Positions 28,531 through 37,625 of a stretch of 64,000 bases of DNA are shown here, in pieces. The DNA is from Marinilabiliaceae bacterium UBA5488 (GTDB lineage: Bacteria > Bacteroidota > Bacteroidia > Bacteroidales > Marinilabiliaceae). The stretch is from assembly GCA_002427105.1 (NCBI GenBank), contig DIPM01000033.1, positions 1 to 64,000 of the forward strand, read 5' to 3'. A model generated the notes under the pieces. That model did not search any database, had not been told where the DNA came from, and saw only the letters and a list, made by a program, of their open reading frames with translations. The number at the start of each line of letters is the position of its first letter. Within the stretch, counting starts at the first letter, position 1. Made by a program: the position numbers and the translations under genes.

Positions 28531-28611
28531 GCAAACACAAGACGATTTTCGCCCTTATCCTTAACGATTGCCAGGATATTTGTATCTTTATCAAAGCTAA
28601 TAAACTGACCA

Positions 28612-30141
28612 ATGATTGATACGACTGATATTGAGCTATTAAAGAGTAAAGGTATAGCCAAAGAAGTGCTAGATGCACAAATTAAAAGGTTTTCCAGTGG
28701 TTTTAAACCTTTAAACGTCTTAAGACCGGCCCTTGTTGATGACGGAATTATAAGGCTAAACAGCCGGCAAACAGAGGATTATGTAGCCATTTTCACATCG
28801 CAGCTTGAGGCTGGTGTCTATCCTGCTAAATTTGTCCCTGCATCAGGTGCTGCGAGCCGAATGTTCAAGGATCTTTATGCTTATTTAGATAATCCTGTTC
28901 CCCTTACTACGCTTCCTGAAACAGCCCCTGTTGTAAAGTTTATTAAAGAGCTGCCCCGCTTTGCCTTTTTCCCTTTATTAGAACGAGGGCTTAGCTCATA
29001 TAATCTGAATGATGTAGAAGTAAGAAAATCTCAGGCAGCGAATATTATTTCATGGCTGTTGGGCAAAGAGGGCCTTAATTACGGTTTCCTACCCAAGGGG
29101 CTGGTTCATTTTCACAGCTATAAGGATACAATCCGTACAGCAATGGAGGAACATCTTGCCGAAGGAGCCTCTTATGCCGCTAATGCTGATAAAGTAGTAC
29201 GGGTGCATTTTACAATTAGCCCCGAGCATGAAGAGTTTTTTAAAAAGCAAGTACTAAATGAGGGGCCTGCTATTGAGAAAATGTACGGTATCAAACTTGA
29301 AGTATCTTTCAGTTTCCAAAAACCTCACAGCGATACTATTGCAGTAACTCCGGATAATAAGCCTTTCAGGGATGAAAAAGGACAGTTACTTTTCCGTCCC
29401 GGAGGTCATGGTGCCTTGATAGAGAACCTGAACGAGCAGAACAGTGATATTATTTTTATCAAGAATATTGACAACGTTGTTCCTAAGCATCTGCTGGATA
29501 CCACAATTAAATACAAGAAAGCGTTTGGAGGATTACTCCTGGACTTACGAAGCAAGCTTTTCTCCTTTCAGGAAAGGCTTGATTTAGCAAAGGATGACAA
29601 ACTAATTGACGAAGTCCGTGATTTTATTAAGAAAGAGCTCTTTGTATTGCTAACTGACGACTTTAATTCAATGAGCCTTGAAGACAAGCATGGATATCTG
29701 AAGGCCTTCCTTAATCGTCCTTTCCGAATATGCGGAATGGTTAATAATGAGGGTGAACCGGGTGGAGGACCATTTTGGGTTAAGGGAGATAAGGGGCAGG
29801 AAAGCCTGCAAATTCTGGAGAGTTCGCAGATAGATATGAGCCAGCCTGCTCAGGCTAAAATACTAGAGGCTTCAACTCACTTCAATCCTGTTGATTTAGT
29901 ATGCTCAATAAAGAATTATAAAGGAGAGAAGTTTGATTTAATGCAATATACTGATCCTGAAACGGGCTTTATATCTGAAAAAAGTTATAATGGGCGTGCC
30001 TTGAAAGCTCTTGAGCTGCCAGGTTTGTGGAATGGTGCCATGGCAGATTGGATTACTCTTTTTGTTGAAGTGCCAATAGAAACCTTTAATCCTGTAAAAA
30101 GCGTTAATGACTTGCTGCGCAAACAACATCAACCTGAATAG
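28612..30141 (+). CDS. DUF4301 protein with UDP-sugar pyrophosphorylase-like motifs
   Basis: A 509-residue protein of the DUF4301 family, so far known to me only as an uncharacterised Bacteroidota family. Three blocks resemble the UDPGP nucleotidyltransferases: FVPASGAASRMFKDL (74-88) where that family has its N-terminal nucleotide loop, FRPGGHGALIENL (261-273) matching its PPGHG(D) block, and IIFIKNIDNVVP (280-291) matching its VSNIDNLG block. A KPHSDTIAVTPD block (237-248) precedes them. This suggests a GT-A-like enzyme that couples a sugar-1-phosphate to a nucleotide. The motif link is my inference. Confidence 0.8.
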   Translation: MIDTTDIELLKSKGIAKEVLDAQIKRFSSGFKPLNVLRPALVDDGIIRLNSRQTEDYVAIFTSQLEAGVYPAKFVPASGAASRMFKDLYAYLDNPVPLTTLPETAPVVKFIKELPRFAFFPLLERGLSSYNLNDVEVRKSQAANIISWLLGKEGLNYGFLPKGLVHFHSYKDTIRTAMEEHLAEGASYAANADKVVRVHFTISPEHEEFFKKQVLNEGPAIEKMYGIKLEVSFSFQKPHSDTIAVTPDNKPFRDEKGQLLFRPGGHGALIENLNEQNSDIIFIKNIDNVVPKHLLDTTIKYKKAFGGLLLDLRSKLFSFQERLDLAKDDKLIDEVRDFIKKELFVLLTDDFNSMSLEDKHGYLKAFLNRPFRICGMVNNEGEPGGGPFWVKGDKGQESLQILESSQIDMSQPAQAKILEASTHFNPVDLVCSIKNYKGEKFDLMQYTDPETGFISEKSYNGRALKALELPGLWNGAMADWITLFVEVPIETFNPVKSVNDLLRKQHQPE

Positions 30142-30193
30142 CAGCGCCCTAAACTTATTGGGATTATTTACGTGAAAGATTACACTTTATGAG

Positions 30194-30201
30194 TAACTTT
30201 G
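30194..30201 (+). promoter_or_regulatory. -7 promoter box of the TPR-comA-aroE operon
   Basis: TAACTTTG, a TAnnTTTG match, 22 bases before the ATG at 30223. Confidence 0.55.
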
Positions 30202-30222
30202 TAGCCTTAAAAGAAATTGCTT

Positions 30223-31650
30223 ATGCGTGAACAGTGGCATACCAACTTTAATGACATCAAAGGGGAGATTGAAAGGTTTGAATTAATGGAGAGCGGTGAA
30301 AAGACCTTCTATTTTGATGTTCACACTATAGAGAATATTTTTGAGTTTTATGCCGAAAAATTTCAGTTCGAAAAAGCCGAACGAATTCTCAAGGTAGGAA
30401 TCTTACAACATCCTGACGCTCCATCCCTTCAGACTAAGCAGGCGCTTATTCTGATTGAGAAAGGTGAAGATATCGAGGCAATTGGCCGTATGGAACATCT
30501 TGTAAAAATGGAAAAATCCAATCCCGAGCTGTTTCTAAATCTGGGTTACGTATATCTCCGCAACAATCGTATTAATGAAGCTGTAGATTGTTTTAAAAAT
30601 TCTTTATCCCTTGCCTTCGAAGATCACGAGGAAACCTTGCTCGATATTGCGCAATACCTTAATCAACACGAGCAATTCAAATATGCCCTGGAGTTTCTGG
30701 AGCCTGAGTCAAAAAAGTATCCCCTCAACGAGGCCATCCTCTTTGAACTTGCCTATGCATTAGATAAGGAAAACAGAACGGAAGAAGGATTTGATGCCTA
30801 TCAGAGACTGCTTGAACTTGACCCCTTTTCTGAAAATGCATGGTATAATCTCGGGATAATATATATTAAGAAAGAGAATTATAACAAGGCTATCGAGTGT
30901 TACGATTTTGCCCTGGCACTTAACCCCAGCCATGCCGAAGCACTCTTTAACAAAGCTAACTCACTGGTAGCTCTTAACCGGCTTCCGGAGGCTATTGACC
31001 TATATATAGAGTATCTTTCTTATGATTATGACTCTTTGTTGCCTTACCACTATATAGCCGATTGCTATGATCAACTTAATAATAGTGAAATGGCGCTTAG
31101 ATTTTATCGTCTGACTGTAAACACGGATCCTGCATACTTGCCGGCATGGCTTAATTACCTTGCCACCCTGATTAACATGGAGTTGATTGATGAAGCTGAG
31201 GAAGCATCGCTTAAAGCACTTGAACATCATAGCGATTTTATAGAGTTTTGGTATTTGCGTGCCCGTGTGCTTTTGCTTTCCGAGAATTACCGGGGAGCCT
31301 ATGATGCCCTGCTTGTCACAATCACACAGGAGCCAGACAACCTGAGGAATCTGTTTGAGTTCTATAATGTTGAAAGGAAATTGTCGCCTCGCAAAAATCC
31401 TTTTAAGATAATCGAGAACTTGCTAAAAAAGTACCCTGAGGCAACTGTAGCGCATTATCTTGCGGTAGCATATTTCTTGATGGAAGACAGGCAGCTGACT
31501 CGTGCCGCGGAGCATCTGAAGACAGCCTTAATCGAGAATCCCTACGACTACGACCTGTTTTTGGATTTATTCCCGAAAATGGAGAAGATTATTGGCCAGA
31601 GCAAAAAGCTTAGTGCAATTGTTGATCAATATTCATCGTATGAATTTTAA
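30223..31650 (+). CDS. Tetratricopeptide-repeat protein
   Basis: A 475-residue protein built almost wholly of TPR helices. Clear repeats include NPELFLNLGYVYLRNNRINEA, ENAWYNLGIIYIKKENYNKA and HAEALFNKANSLVALNRLPEA, with A/G-Y-x-P positions at repeat ends. There is no signal peptide, so it is likely a cytosolic scaffold. The ATG at 30223 is preferred over a TTG six bases upstream. Its last 11 bases overlap the comA start (ATGAATTTTAA), which points to translational coupling. Confidence 0.87.
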   Translation: MREQWHTNFNDIKGEIERFELMESGEKTFYFDVHTIENIFEFYAEKFQFEKAERILKVGILQHPDAPSLQTKQALILIEKGEDIEAIGRMEHLVKMEKSNPELFLNLGYVYLRNNRINEAVDCFKNSLSLAFEDHEETLLDIAQYLNQHEQFKYALEFLEPESKKYPLNEAILFELAYALDKENRTEEGFDAYQRLLELDPFSENAWYNLGIIYIKKENYNKAIECYDFALALNPSHAEALFNKANSLVALNRLPEAIDLYIEYLSYDYDSLLPYHYIADCYDQLNNSEMALRFYRLTVNTDPAYLPAWLNYLATLINMELIDEAEEASLKALEHHSDFIEFWYLRARVLLLSENYRGAYDALLVTITQEPDNLRNLFEFYNVERKLSPRKNPFKIIENLLKKYPEATVAHYLAVAYFLMEDRQLTRAAEHLKTALIENPYDYDLFLDLFPKMEKIIGQSKKLSAIVDQYSSYEF

Positions 31651-32401
31651 TTTACCATTTTTACCGGATAGGACTGAAAAACCACGTCAATCGGGCATTA
31701 CCATAATGACCGATCGGGGTTTGGGCGTTAGCGAAACCGAAAGTTTCACTGAAGGCAATGCTCCCTATACCGATTTTGTAAAAATGGCTTTTGGAACTGC
31801 CGCACTTATTCCTTCACTGGAATCTAAGCTAAATATTTATGAAGCATCAAAAATTAACTGTTACTTTGGAGGCACTCTGTTTGAACTATTTGCGCGTAGG
31901 GATGCAATAGAAGAATACTGGCGATATCTGGATAAATTTGGTATGGAGTATATTGAAATTTCAGATGCTGCAATCCGATTAGCACGTGCCGAAAAACTCA
32001 AGTATATCAATGATTTCTCTAAGGAGTTTGTGGTTATTGGCCAGGTAACAAACTTCCTGCCTGTGGGTTTGTTTAGTTTCGATCTCCTTCTGAAATTTAT
32101 TTCTGAAGAGTTGGAGGCGGGTGCGCGCTATGTAATCGTCAAAGAAAGTGAACAGATACCACTTTATGGGAGTGGTGGACTCGCCACCTATCTTAGCTTA
32201 AACCCCGGGCTTGTAAACAACCAAGCTGACAATATTATTTGGGACGCTCCTGAAAAGGAGCAGCAGATTGAGCTGATTAATATTTTCGGAAGCAATGTAA
32301 ACCTTTGTAATGTAGCGCCGAATGATGTTTTGGCCCTGGAGGCAATACGCCTTGGTTTGCATAGTTCGACTCTTAGCACACTGATTGCTGAGAAAAAATA
32401 G
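31640..32401 (+). CDS. comA: Phosphosulfolactate synthase family protein (ComA-like)
   Basis: A 253-residue TIM-barrel protein of the ComA family, which adds sulfite to phosphoenolpyruvate to make phosphosulfolactate. The start MNFNLPFLPDRTEKPRQSG, the YFGGTLFELF block and the GMEYIEISDAAI block are typical of the family. The ATG at 31640 overlaps the TPR stop. Bacteroidota do not make coenzyme M, so the product may feed another sulfonate, or the protein may have another role like its plant homologue HSA32. aroE follows after 47 bases. Confidence 0.85.
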   Translation: MNFNLPFLPDRTEKPRQSGITIMTDRGLGVSETESFTEGNAPYTDFVKMAFGTAALIPSLESKLNIYEASKINCYFGGTLFELFARRDAIEEYWRYLDKFGMEYIEISDAAIRLARAEKLKYINDFSKEFVVIGQVTNFLPVGLFSFDLLLKFISEELEAGARYVIVKESEQIPLYGSGGLATYLSLNPGLVNNQADNIIWDAPEKEQQIELINIFGSNVNLCNVAPNDVLALEAIRLGLHSSTLSTLIAEKK

Positions 32402-32448
32402 AAAAAGCAATACTCTGTCCTTCCTTGAAAAAGAAAATCGGAGAAAAG

Positions 32449-33192
32449 ATGAAAACTTTTGGAATAATTGGATACCCCTTGGCTCAATCATTTTCGCAGA
32501 GCTACTTTAGTGAAAAGTTTCAGAAGCTTGGCATTGATGCGCGCTATTTAAGCTTCCCTATTCCGGCTATTACTGAGTTTAGAGGTCTCTTACAGCAACA
32601 TCCCTATCTGGCAGGTCTTAATGTAACCATTCCTTATAAAGAGCAAATACTTCCTTTCCTGGACGATCTGGATAAAGAAGCCGGATTAATTGGGGCAGTA
32701 AATGTGATAAAAATCAACTGGGACGGGAAAAAACCGTATTTGGTGGGATATAACAGTGATGTAAAGGGCTTTCATGATTCTTTGCAAGCTCTGCTTAAAC
32801 CCATGCACAACAAAGCCTTGATATTAGGCACCGGAGGAGCTTCTAAGGCAGTTGCCCACGCCCTTATTAAGTTGGGTATCTCATTCAGGTTTGTTAGCCG
32901 CATTCCAAAAGCACCGGCGCATGTGAGTTATGAAGAATTGACTCCCGAGATTATGGAAGAATATAAACTTATCATCAACAGTTCTCCTGTTGGAATGTAT
33001 CCCAACTCAGACCAGTCTCCTGCTATTCCCTATAACTGCCTAAGCGCTAATCATCTGGTGTACGATCTGGTATATAATCCTGATCCGACACTCTTTCTGA
33101 AAAAGGCTGCCGAAAACGGGGCTATGGTTAAAAATGGCTTAGAAATGCTGCATCTTCAGGCAGAAGAAGCCTGGCGCATCTGGAACCTTTAG
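32449..33192 (+). CDS. aroE: Shikimate dehydrogenase
   Basis: AroE reduces 3-dehydroshikimate with NADPH in aromatic amino acid synthesis. The 247-residue protein has shikimate-binding residues in QSFSQSYF (13-20), the catalytic Lys64 in NVTIPYKEQ and Asp104 in YNSDVKGF, then the NADP loop LGTGGASKAVA (about 123-133) and the late NGLEMLHLQAEEAW block. The ATG at 32449 follows GGAGAAAAG, a rare plausible ribosome site here; an upstream in-frame TTG adds eight Lys-rich residues. Third gene of the TPR-comA-aroE run. Confidence 0.95.
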   Translation: MKTFGIIGYPLAQSFSQSYFSEKFQKLGIDARYLSFPIPAITEFRGLLQQHPYLAGLNVTIPYKEQILPFLDDLDKEAGLIGAVNVIKINWDGKKPYLVGYNSDVKGFHDSLQALLKPMHNKALILGTGGASKAVAHALIKLGISFRFVSRIPKAPAHVSYEELTPEIMEEYKLIINSSPVGMYPNSDQSPAIPYNCLSANHLVYDLVYNPDPTLFLKKAAENGAMVKNGLEMLHLQAEEAWRIWNL

Positions 33193-33235
33193 AAGTTAAG
33201 AGTTTCGGCTTACACGGCAAACGGTGAGAGCCGTC

Positions 33236-33994
33236 TTATAGACTTCGGGTAAATACCTCCTGCGGATAAATAACATCCACAAGGTAAAGGCCCTGCGCCG
33301 GGGCGGAAGTTCCGGCTTTTCCCCTGTTTTTGCTTTCAATAATCTTTCTGAAATCGTCAAGTGTCAATCGTCCCCTTCCAACATCAAGAAGGGTTCCAAC
33401 TATTGCCCTTACCATATTACGTAAAAAACGATCTGCCTGGATTGTGAAAACAAATATTTCTTCTTTCTTCTCCCAACGGGCAAATTCCACCTTGCAGATA
33501 TTGGTAAGGTTGTCACTATGAAGTTTGCTGAAACTGCTAAAATCGCTGTATTCAGTGAGTATGGCAGCGGCCCTGTTCATCAAAGCAAAGTCAACACCAT
33601 AGTTAAGCTGAGTTGCCAGTTGCTGCAAAAACGGATTTCTCTCTGTTGTAATCCAATAATCATAGCGACGCGCAAGGGCATCAAAACGGCTATGAGCATC
33701 GCTCCCAACCTGGCTTATTTTATATACTACTATGTCGGGCGACAAAACTTTTGATAGCCGCAGGGCAAGTTTGTCTTGATCCTTAATCTCTGCTTCGAAG
33801 TCAAAATGAGCCACCATGTATTTTGCATGCACCCCGGCATCTGTCCTACCCGCTCCCGTAACGGCAACAGGGCTGCGCAAAATAAGTGCCAGTCCTTTTT
33901 CAAGCTCTCCCTGCACAGAAACACCATTGGGCTGACGTTGCCAACCGCAAAAGCTGCTTCCTTTGTAAGCTAATTCCATAAAATATCTAGACAT
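33236..33994 (-). CDS. truA: tRNA pseudouridine(38-40) synthase
   Basis: TruA makes pseudouridine at tRNA positions 38-40. The 252-residue protein has the catalytic Asp52 in TGAGRTDAGVHA (46-57), the start MSRYFMELAYKGSSFCGWQ, and FLRNMVRAIVGTLLDVGRG near the C-terminus. Length is normal. It is convergent with aroE (43 bases apart) and has a TATATTTG box 17 bases upstream, giving a leader of about ten bases. Confidence 0.96.
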   Translation of the reverse strand: MSRYFMELAYKGSSFCGWQRQPNGVSVQGELEKGLALILRSPVAVTGAGRTDAGVHAKYMVAHFDFEAEIKDQDKLALRLSKVLSPDIVVYKISQVGSDAHSRFDALARRYDYWITTERNPFLQQLATQLNYGVDFALMNRAAAILTEYSDFSSFSKLHSDNLTNICKVEFARWEKKEEIFVFTIQADRFLRNMVRAIVGTLLDVGRGRLTLDDFRKIIESKNRGKAGTSAPAQGLYLVDVIYPQEVFTRSL

Positions 33995-34010
33995 GGCGCA
34001 TTATTTGTAG

Positions 34011-34018
34011 CAAATATA
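34011..34018 (-). promoter_or_regulatory. -7 promoter box of truA
   Basis: TATATTTG on the minus strand, 17 bases before the truA ATG. An inverted repeat ATTTGT/ACAAAT (34032-34048) lies just upstream between truA and pcm. Confidence 0.5.
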
Positions 34019-34110
34019 TAAAACCGGCTTGATTTGTCCGACACAAATGGAATAAAGTCGGGCTATATTTATTAGTTAACTAAGCAATCTCTCGGGATAT
34101 AAATAAAAAA

Positions 34111-34902
34111 ATGTACATTTATAACAAAATAATTCAAAACATGCTTAATCATAGTGTTAGTACCCCAAAACCTGCCATGGCCTTGAAAAGTCGGCCTTTA
34201 TTGTTTATATTGCTCTTAGTTGTAATATTTTCTTTTTCTGATAATGGCATGAAAGCACAAAACTGGGTTCAATTACGCGAAAAGATGGTTAATGAGCAAT
34301 TGCGAGGTCGTGACATTAGCTCATCAAACGTTTTGAATGCGATGCGTGAAGTGCCCAGGCATCATTTCGTTCCAATTGAGTATCAAAAATTTGCCTACGA
34401 CGACAGGCCTCTTCCAATAGGCTTCGAACAGACTATTTCTCAACCTTATATGGTTGCATTTATGACCGAACAGATAGAACCCAAACCAGGCATGAAAGTA
34501 TTGGAAATTGGAACCGGTTCGGGCTATCAGGCAGCTGTGTTGGCTCATCTGGGCTGCGAAGTATATACAATAGAACTTTTGCCGGAACTTGCCGAGAGAG
34601 CAGACAAGCTATTGAAACAGCTTAAATATCAACCAGTTAACATTAAGGCGGGAAATGGCTATGATGGATGGCCTGAGGCCGCTCCTTTTGATGCGATAAT
34701 AGTAACAGCTGCCCCCGAAAAGATGCCTCCGGTGCTGGTGGAACAGCTTAAAGATGGAGGCACTATGGTTATACCCGTGGGCCCTGTTAACAATTTGCAA
34801 TACCTTAAGATAGCAAAAAAGCGCGATGGTAAAGTGACTACAGACACTCTGATGCCTGTAAGATTTGTTCCTATGATAGACCGTGACGTTCAGCCTAACT
34901 AA
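34111..34902 (+). CDS. pcm: Protein-L-isoaspartate O-methyltransferase, exported form
   Basis: Pcm methylates isoaspartyl residues to start repair of aged proteins, using SAM. After an N-terminal extension the enzyme is complete: VPRHHFVP, FEQTISQPYMVAFMTEQ, the SAM motif LEIGTGSGYQAAVL and the AAPEKMPPVLVEQL block. A hydrophobic stretch (about 30-42, LLFILLLVVIFSF) ending before KAQNW looks like a signal peptide, so the enzyme is probably periplasmic. Starts at 34111, 34141 and 34177 are all possible; the last gives the most compact signal peptide. Confidence 0.88.
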   Translation: MYIYNKIIQNMLNHSVSTPKPAMALKSRPLLFILLLVVIFSFSDNGMKAQNWVQLREKMVNEQLRGRDISSSNVLNAMREVPRHHFVPIEYQKFAYDDRPLPIGFEQTISQPYMVAFMTEQIEPKPGMKVLEIGTGSGYQAAVLAHLGCEVYTIELLPELAERADKLLKQLKYQPVNIKAGNGYDGWPEAAPFDAIIVTAAPEKMPPVLVEQLKDGGTMVIPVGPVNNLQYLKIAKKRDGKVTTDTLMPVRFVPMIDRDVQPN

Positions 34903-35040
34903 TAGCATATTTATATTATTATTAGGAAATAGACGTATATCGCTGATTAACACTGCTACCCGTTTCTGTTTAGAGACAATGCACAAAAATCTGCTTACTT
35001 TCAGGCTTTGATATAGTAGGAAATCGCCAGATAGAATAAT

Positions 35041-35577
35041 ATGAATTGGGAGAAAGAACTTGAAGAGATAAGCTTTGGTGGGCAAAGTGAGTATTTTGGC
35101 CGGTATTTATCTGAGCATCCCGGGGAGATTCCCGAAGTTATTAAAGCTATTAGCAATAGCAGGTCTGTAATTGCCTGGCGCGCCGGATGGGTCCTGGACA
35201 ACTTTGCCCGCAAACATCCCATTGCTATAAAACCTTACGTTGAGGAGCTGACTGAAATACTGATTTCCACGCCTCATAATGGTGTGAGGAGGCATCTGAC
35301 ACGGTTATTAAGCGATATAGACCCCCGCCAAATAGAAGACGGGCGACTGGTCGATCTTTGTTTCAGCTGGCTTATAAACCCTAAAATTCCGGTGGCCGTA
35401 AAAGCAAATTCAATGTCGATAATAGCTAATCTGACTAAGATTTACCCTGAGCTTGCACAAGAGCTTGAAATTATAATTAATGATGCTTATGAAGAAGGAA
35501 CGGCCGGATACAAAAGCCGTTCCCGAAAAATTATGCAGCAAATTAAAGGTAAACCGGAAGTTGGCTTAGCCGATTGA
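35041..35577 (+). CDS. Conserved hypothetical, HEAT-repeat-like
   Basis: A 178-residue soluble protein that I do not recognise by name. It is mostly helical, with paired helices such as VIAWRAGWVLDNFARKHP and VRRHLTRLLSDIDPRQIEDG and then VAVKANSMSIIANLTKIYPEL, a pattern like HEAT or ARM repeats used for protein binding. Similar adenylosuccinate-lyase-named small proteins occur in Bacteroidota, but I would not assign that activity. It is convergent with msrA, two bases apart. Confidence 0.7.
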   Translation: MNWEKELEEISFGGQSEYFGRYLSEHPGEIPEVIKAISNSRSVIAWRAGWVLDNFARKHPIAIKPYVEELTEILISTPHNGVRRHLTRLLSDIDPRQIEDGRLVDLCFSWLINPKIPVAVKANSMSIIANLTKIYPELAQELEIIINDAYEEGTAGYKSRSRKIMQQIKGKPEVGLAD

Positions 35578-35579
35578 AG

Positions 35580-36182
35580 TCATTCATTCTTTATCCATTC
35601 GGCATGTTTAGCCCTAAACTTTGCCACTTTTGGAGCAACAACAACCCGACAATAGGCTTGTTCTTTATTGTTGTTATAGTAATCCTGGTGATAATCCTCT
35701 GCCTTATAAAAGGGTTCTTCCGGAAGCAGCTGGGTTACTAGCGGAGCATCAAAAATCTCTTCCTCGCTAATGCTCTTCATTACTCTTTCGGCAGTTTCTT
35801 TTTGCGACTCCTTGGTATAAAATATTACTGAACGATATTGAGTACCTATATCATTACCTTGGCGGTTGAGTGTTGTAGGATCGTGAATGGTAAAAAATAT
35901 CATCAACAACTTCTCGTAGCTAATAATTTCAGGATTAAATGTAATCCTTACAACCTCAGCATGTCCGGTAAGCCCGGAGCACACTTCACGATATGAGGGA
36001 TTCTTAACATTGCCTCCTGAAAAGCCTGACTCTATAATCTCGACCCCTTTTACACGCTGATAAACAGCTTCCAGACACCAATAACAACCACCGCCTAAAA
36101 TAGCGCTCTCTCTCCTATTCTCTGACATAAGATTATTGTTTAAAAGGAAAGTTAAAAGTATATAAACCTGAAATAACTTCAT
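35580..36182 (-). CDS. msrA: Peptide-methionine (S)-S-oxide reductase
   Basis: MsrA reduces methionine-S-sulfoxide in proteins. The catalytic motif GGCYWCLEAVY (31-41, Cys33 in the long reading) is of the type seen in Bacteroidota, and IIESGFSGG, TGHAEVVRITF, FFTIHDPTTLNRQGNDIGTQYRS-type blocks follow in order. Two starts are possible: 36182 (200 residues, weakly hydrophobic N-terminus) and 36128 (MSENRRESAILGGG, 182 residues), which matches the usual MsrA start better. It is convergent with the HEAT-like gene. Confidence 0.93.
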   Translation of the reverse strand: MKLFQVYILLTFLLNNNLMSENRRESAILGGGCYWCLEAVYQRVKGVEIIESGFSGGNVKNPSYREVCSGLTGHAEVVRITFNPEIISYEKLLMIFFTIHDPTTLNRQGNDIGTQYRSVIFYTKESQKETAERVMKSISEEEIFDAPLVTQLLPEEPFYKAEDYHQDYYNNNKEQAYCRVVVAPKVAKFRAKHAEWIKNE

Positions 36183-36306
36183 ACTATATCTTTGACTATG
36201 ATAATGGAAAATATCACTTTAGATTCTATAAATAAACATCCAAGAGAACTAAAAGTTTTGGTATATAAGGCTTGGGCAAGTTAAACTGTTTGTAACACAA
36301 AAAAGT

Positions 36307-36314
36307 TAACTTTG
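36307..36314 (+). promoter_or_regulatory. -7 promoter box of rarA
   Basis: TAACTTTG, 15 bases before the ATG at 36329. The transcript should start only about eight bases before the first ATG, or 17 before the second in-frame ATG at 36338. Confidence 0.55.
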
Positions 36315-36328
36315 CAGATGCAAAAACA

Positions 36329-37615
36329 ATGATAGCTATGAGTACTTATCCTCCTTTGGCAGAACGTATGAGGCCCAAATCACTTGACGATTATATCGGA
36401 CAAAAACATTTGGTGGGTGAAGGGGCTGTACTTCGAAAAATGTTGGAGTCGGGAAAGGTGTCATCCATTATACTTTGGGGCCCTCCGGGAGTCGGCAAAA
36501 CTACACTTGCAAAAATAATTGCAAATCAACTCGAACGTCCTTTTTTTGTTTTGTCTGCGGTTTCTTCAGGAGTTAAGGATGTTCGCGAGGCCATTGAAAA
36601 AGCACGAAATTCCCGCTTTTTCAACAGTGCGTCTCCCATTCTTTTTATCGATGAGATTCATCGTTTCAGCAAATCTCAACAAGACAGTCTTTTAGGAGCC
36701 GTTGAAGAAGGTGTCGTTACGCTTATTGGAGCAACAACAGAGAACCCTTCCTTTGAGGTTATAGCGCCCTTGCTCTCACGTTGTCAGGTCTATGTGCTTA
36801 AACCCCTCGAGAACTCTGACTTGTTGGAACTATATAACAACATTGTAACTAATGACAGCCTTATTAAGAAGCGACAAGTACAACTTAAAGAAGATGATGC
36901 TTTAATGCGTTTTTCGGGCGGTGATGCCCGAAAATTTCTGAATATTATCGAGTTGCTTGCCAATTCCTACAAGGATGATGAGGAAATTGTAATTGATAAC
37001 CTTAATGTTACCGAGCTCCTTCAGCAAAATCCGGCCCAATATGATAAGAACGGGGAAATGCACTACGATATTATTTCGGCCTTTATAAAGTCGATACGAG
37101 GAAGCGACCCTGATGCGGCAGTTTACTGGCTTGCCCGTATGGTTGAAGGCGGGGAAGACCCCAAATTTATAGCACGACGCCTACTTATTTCGGCTGCCGA
37201 GGATGTAGGTCTGGCCAATCCCAATGCTCTATTGCTTGCAACAAATGCTTTTCATGCTATTCAAATGATCGGATGGCCCGAATCCAGGATTATATTGAGC
37301 GAGCTTACTATATATCTTGCCACAAGCGCCAAAAGCAACTCTGCTTATATGGCAATATCTGCAGCCCAAAGTTTGGTTCAGGAAACAGGCAATCTGCCTG
37401 TGCCCCTTCACCTGCGTAATGCCCCCACCAAACTGATGAAGGAGCTTGATTATGGAAAAAGTTATAAATACTCCCATGACTATCCTAATAATTTTGTAGA
37501 ACAAGAGTTTCTGCCGGATAAGCTTAGTAAAAAGCAGCTGTGGAAGCCTCAGAACAATCCTCAGGAGGCTAAACTTAAGGAGAGAATGGAATATCTATGG
37601 AATAGAAAATTTTAA
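36329..37615 (+). CDS. rarA: Replication-associated recombination protein A (MgsA/RarA)
   Basis: A 428-residue AAA+ ATPase related to clamp loaders, acting at stalled replication forks. The start carries PPLAERMRPKSLDDYIGQKH, then Walker A GPPGVGKTT (51-59), Walker B FIDEIHRFSKSQQDSLL (107-123) and sensor 1 GATTENPSFE. The C-terminal MgsA_C domain includes IKSIRGSDPDAAVYWLARM and RRLLISAAEDVGLANP. kdsA follows after ten bases. Confidence 0.95.
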   Translation: MIAMSTYPPLAERMRPKSLDDYIGQKHLVGEGAVLRKMLESGKVSSIILWGPPGVGKTTLAKIIANQLERPFFVLSAVSSGVKDVREAIEKARNSRFFNSASPILFIDEIHRFSKSQQDSLLGAVEEGVVTLIGATTENPSFEVIAPLLSRCQVYVLKPLENSDLLELYNNIVTNDSLIKKRQVQLKEDDALMRFSGGDARKFLNIIELLANSYKDDEEIVIDNLNVTELLQQNPAQYDKNGEMHYDIISAFIKSIRGSDPDAAVYWLARMVEGGEDPKFIARRLLISAAEDVGLANPNALLLATNAFHAIQMIGWPESRIILSELTIYLATSAKSNSAYMAISAAQSLVQETGNLPVPLHLRNAPTKLMKELDYGKSYKYSHDYPNNFVEQEFLPDKLSKKQLWKPQNNPQEAKLKERMEYLWNRKF

Positions 37616-37625
37616 ACGATAAATT

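Noticed and set aside
33193..33235. Hairpin CGGCT...AGCCG between aroE and truA as a terminator
   Set aside because: Only five outer pairs with mismatches inside and no U-run; too weak to call.
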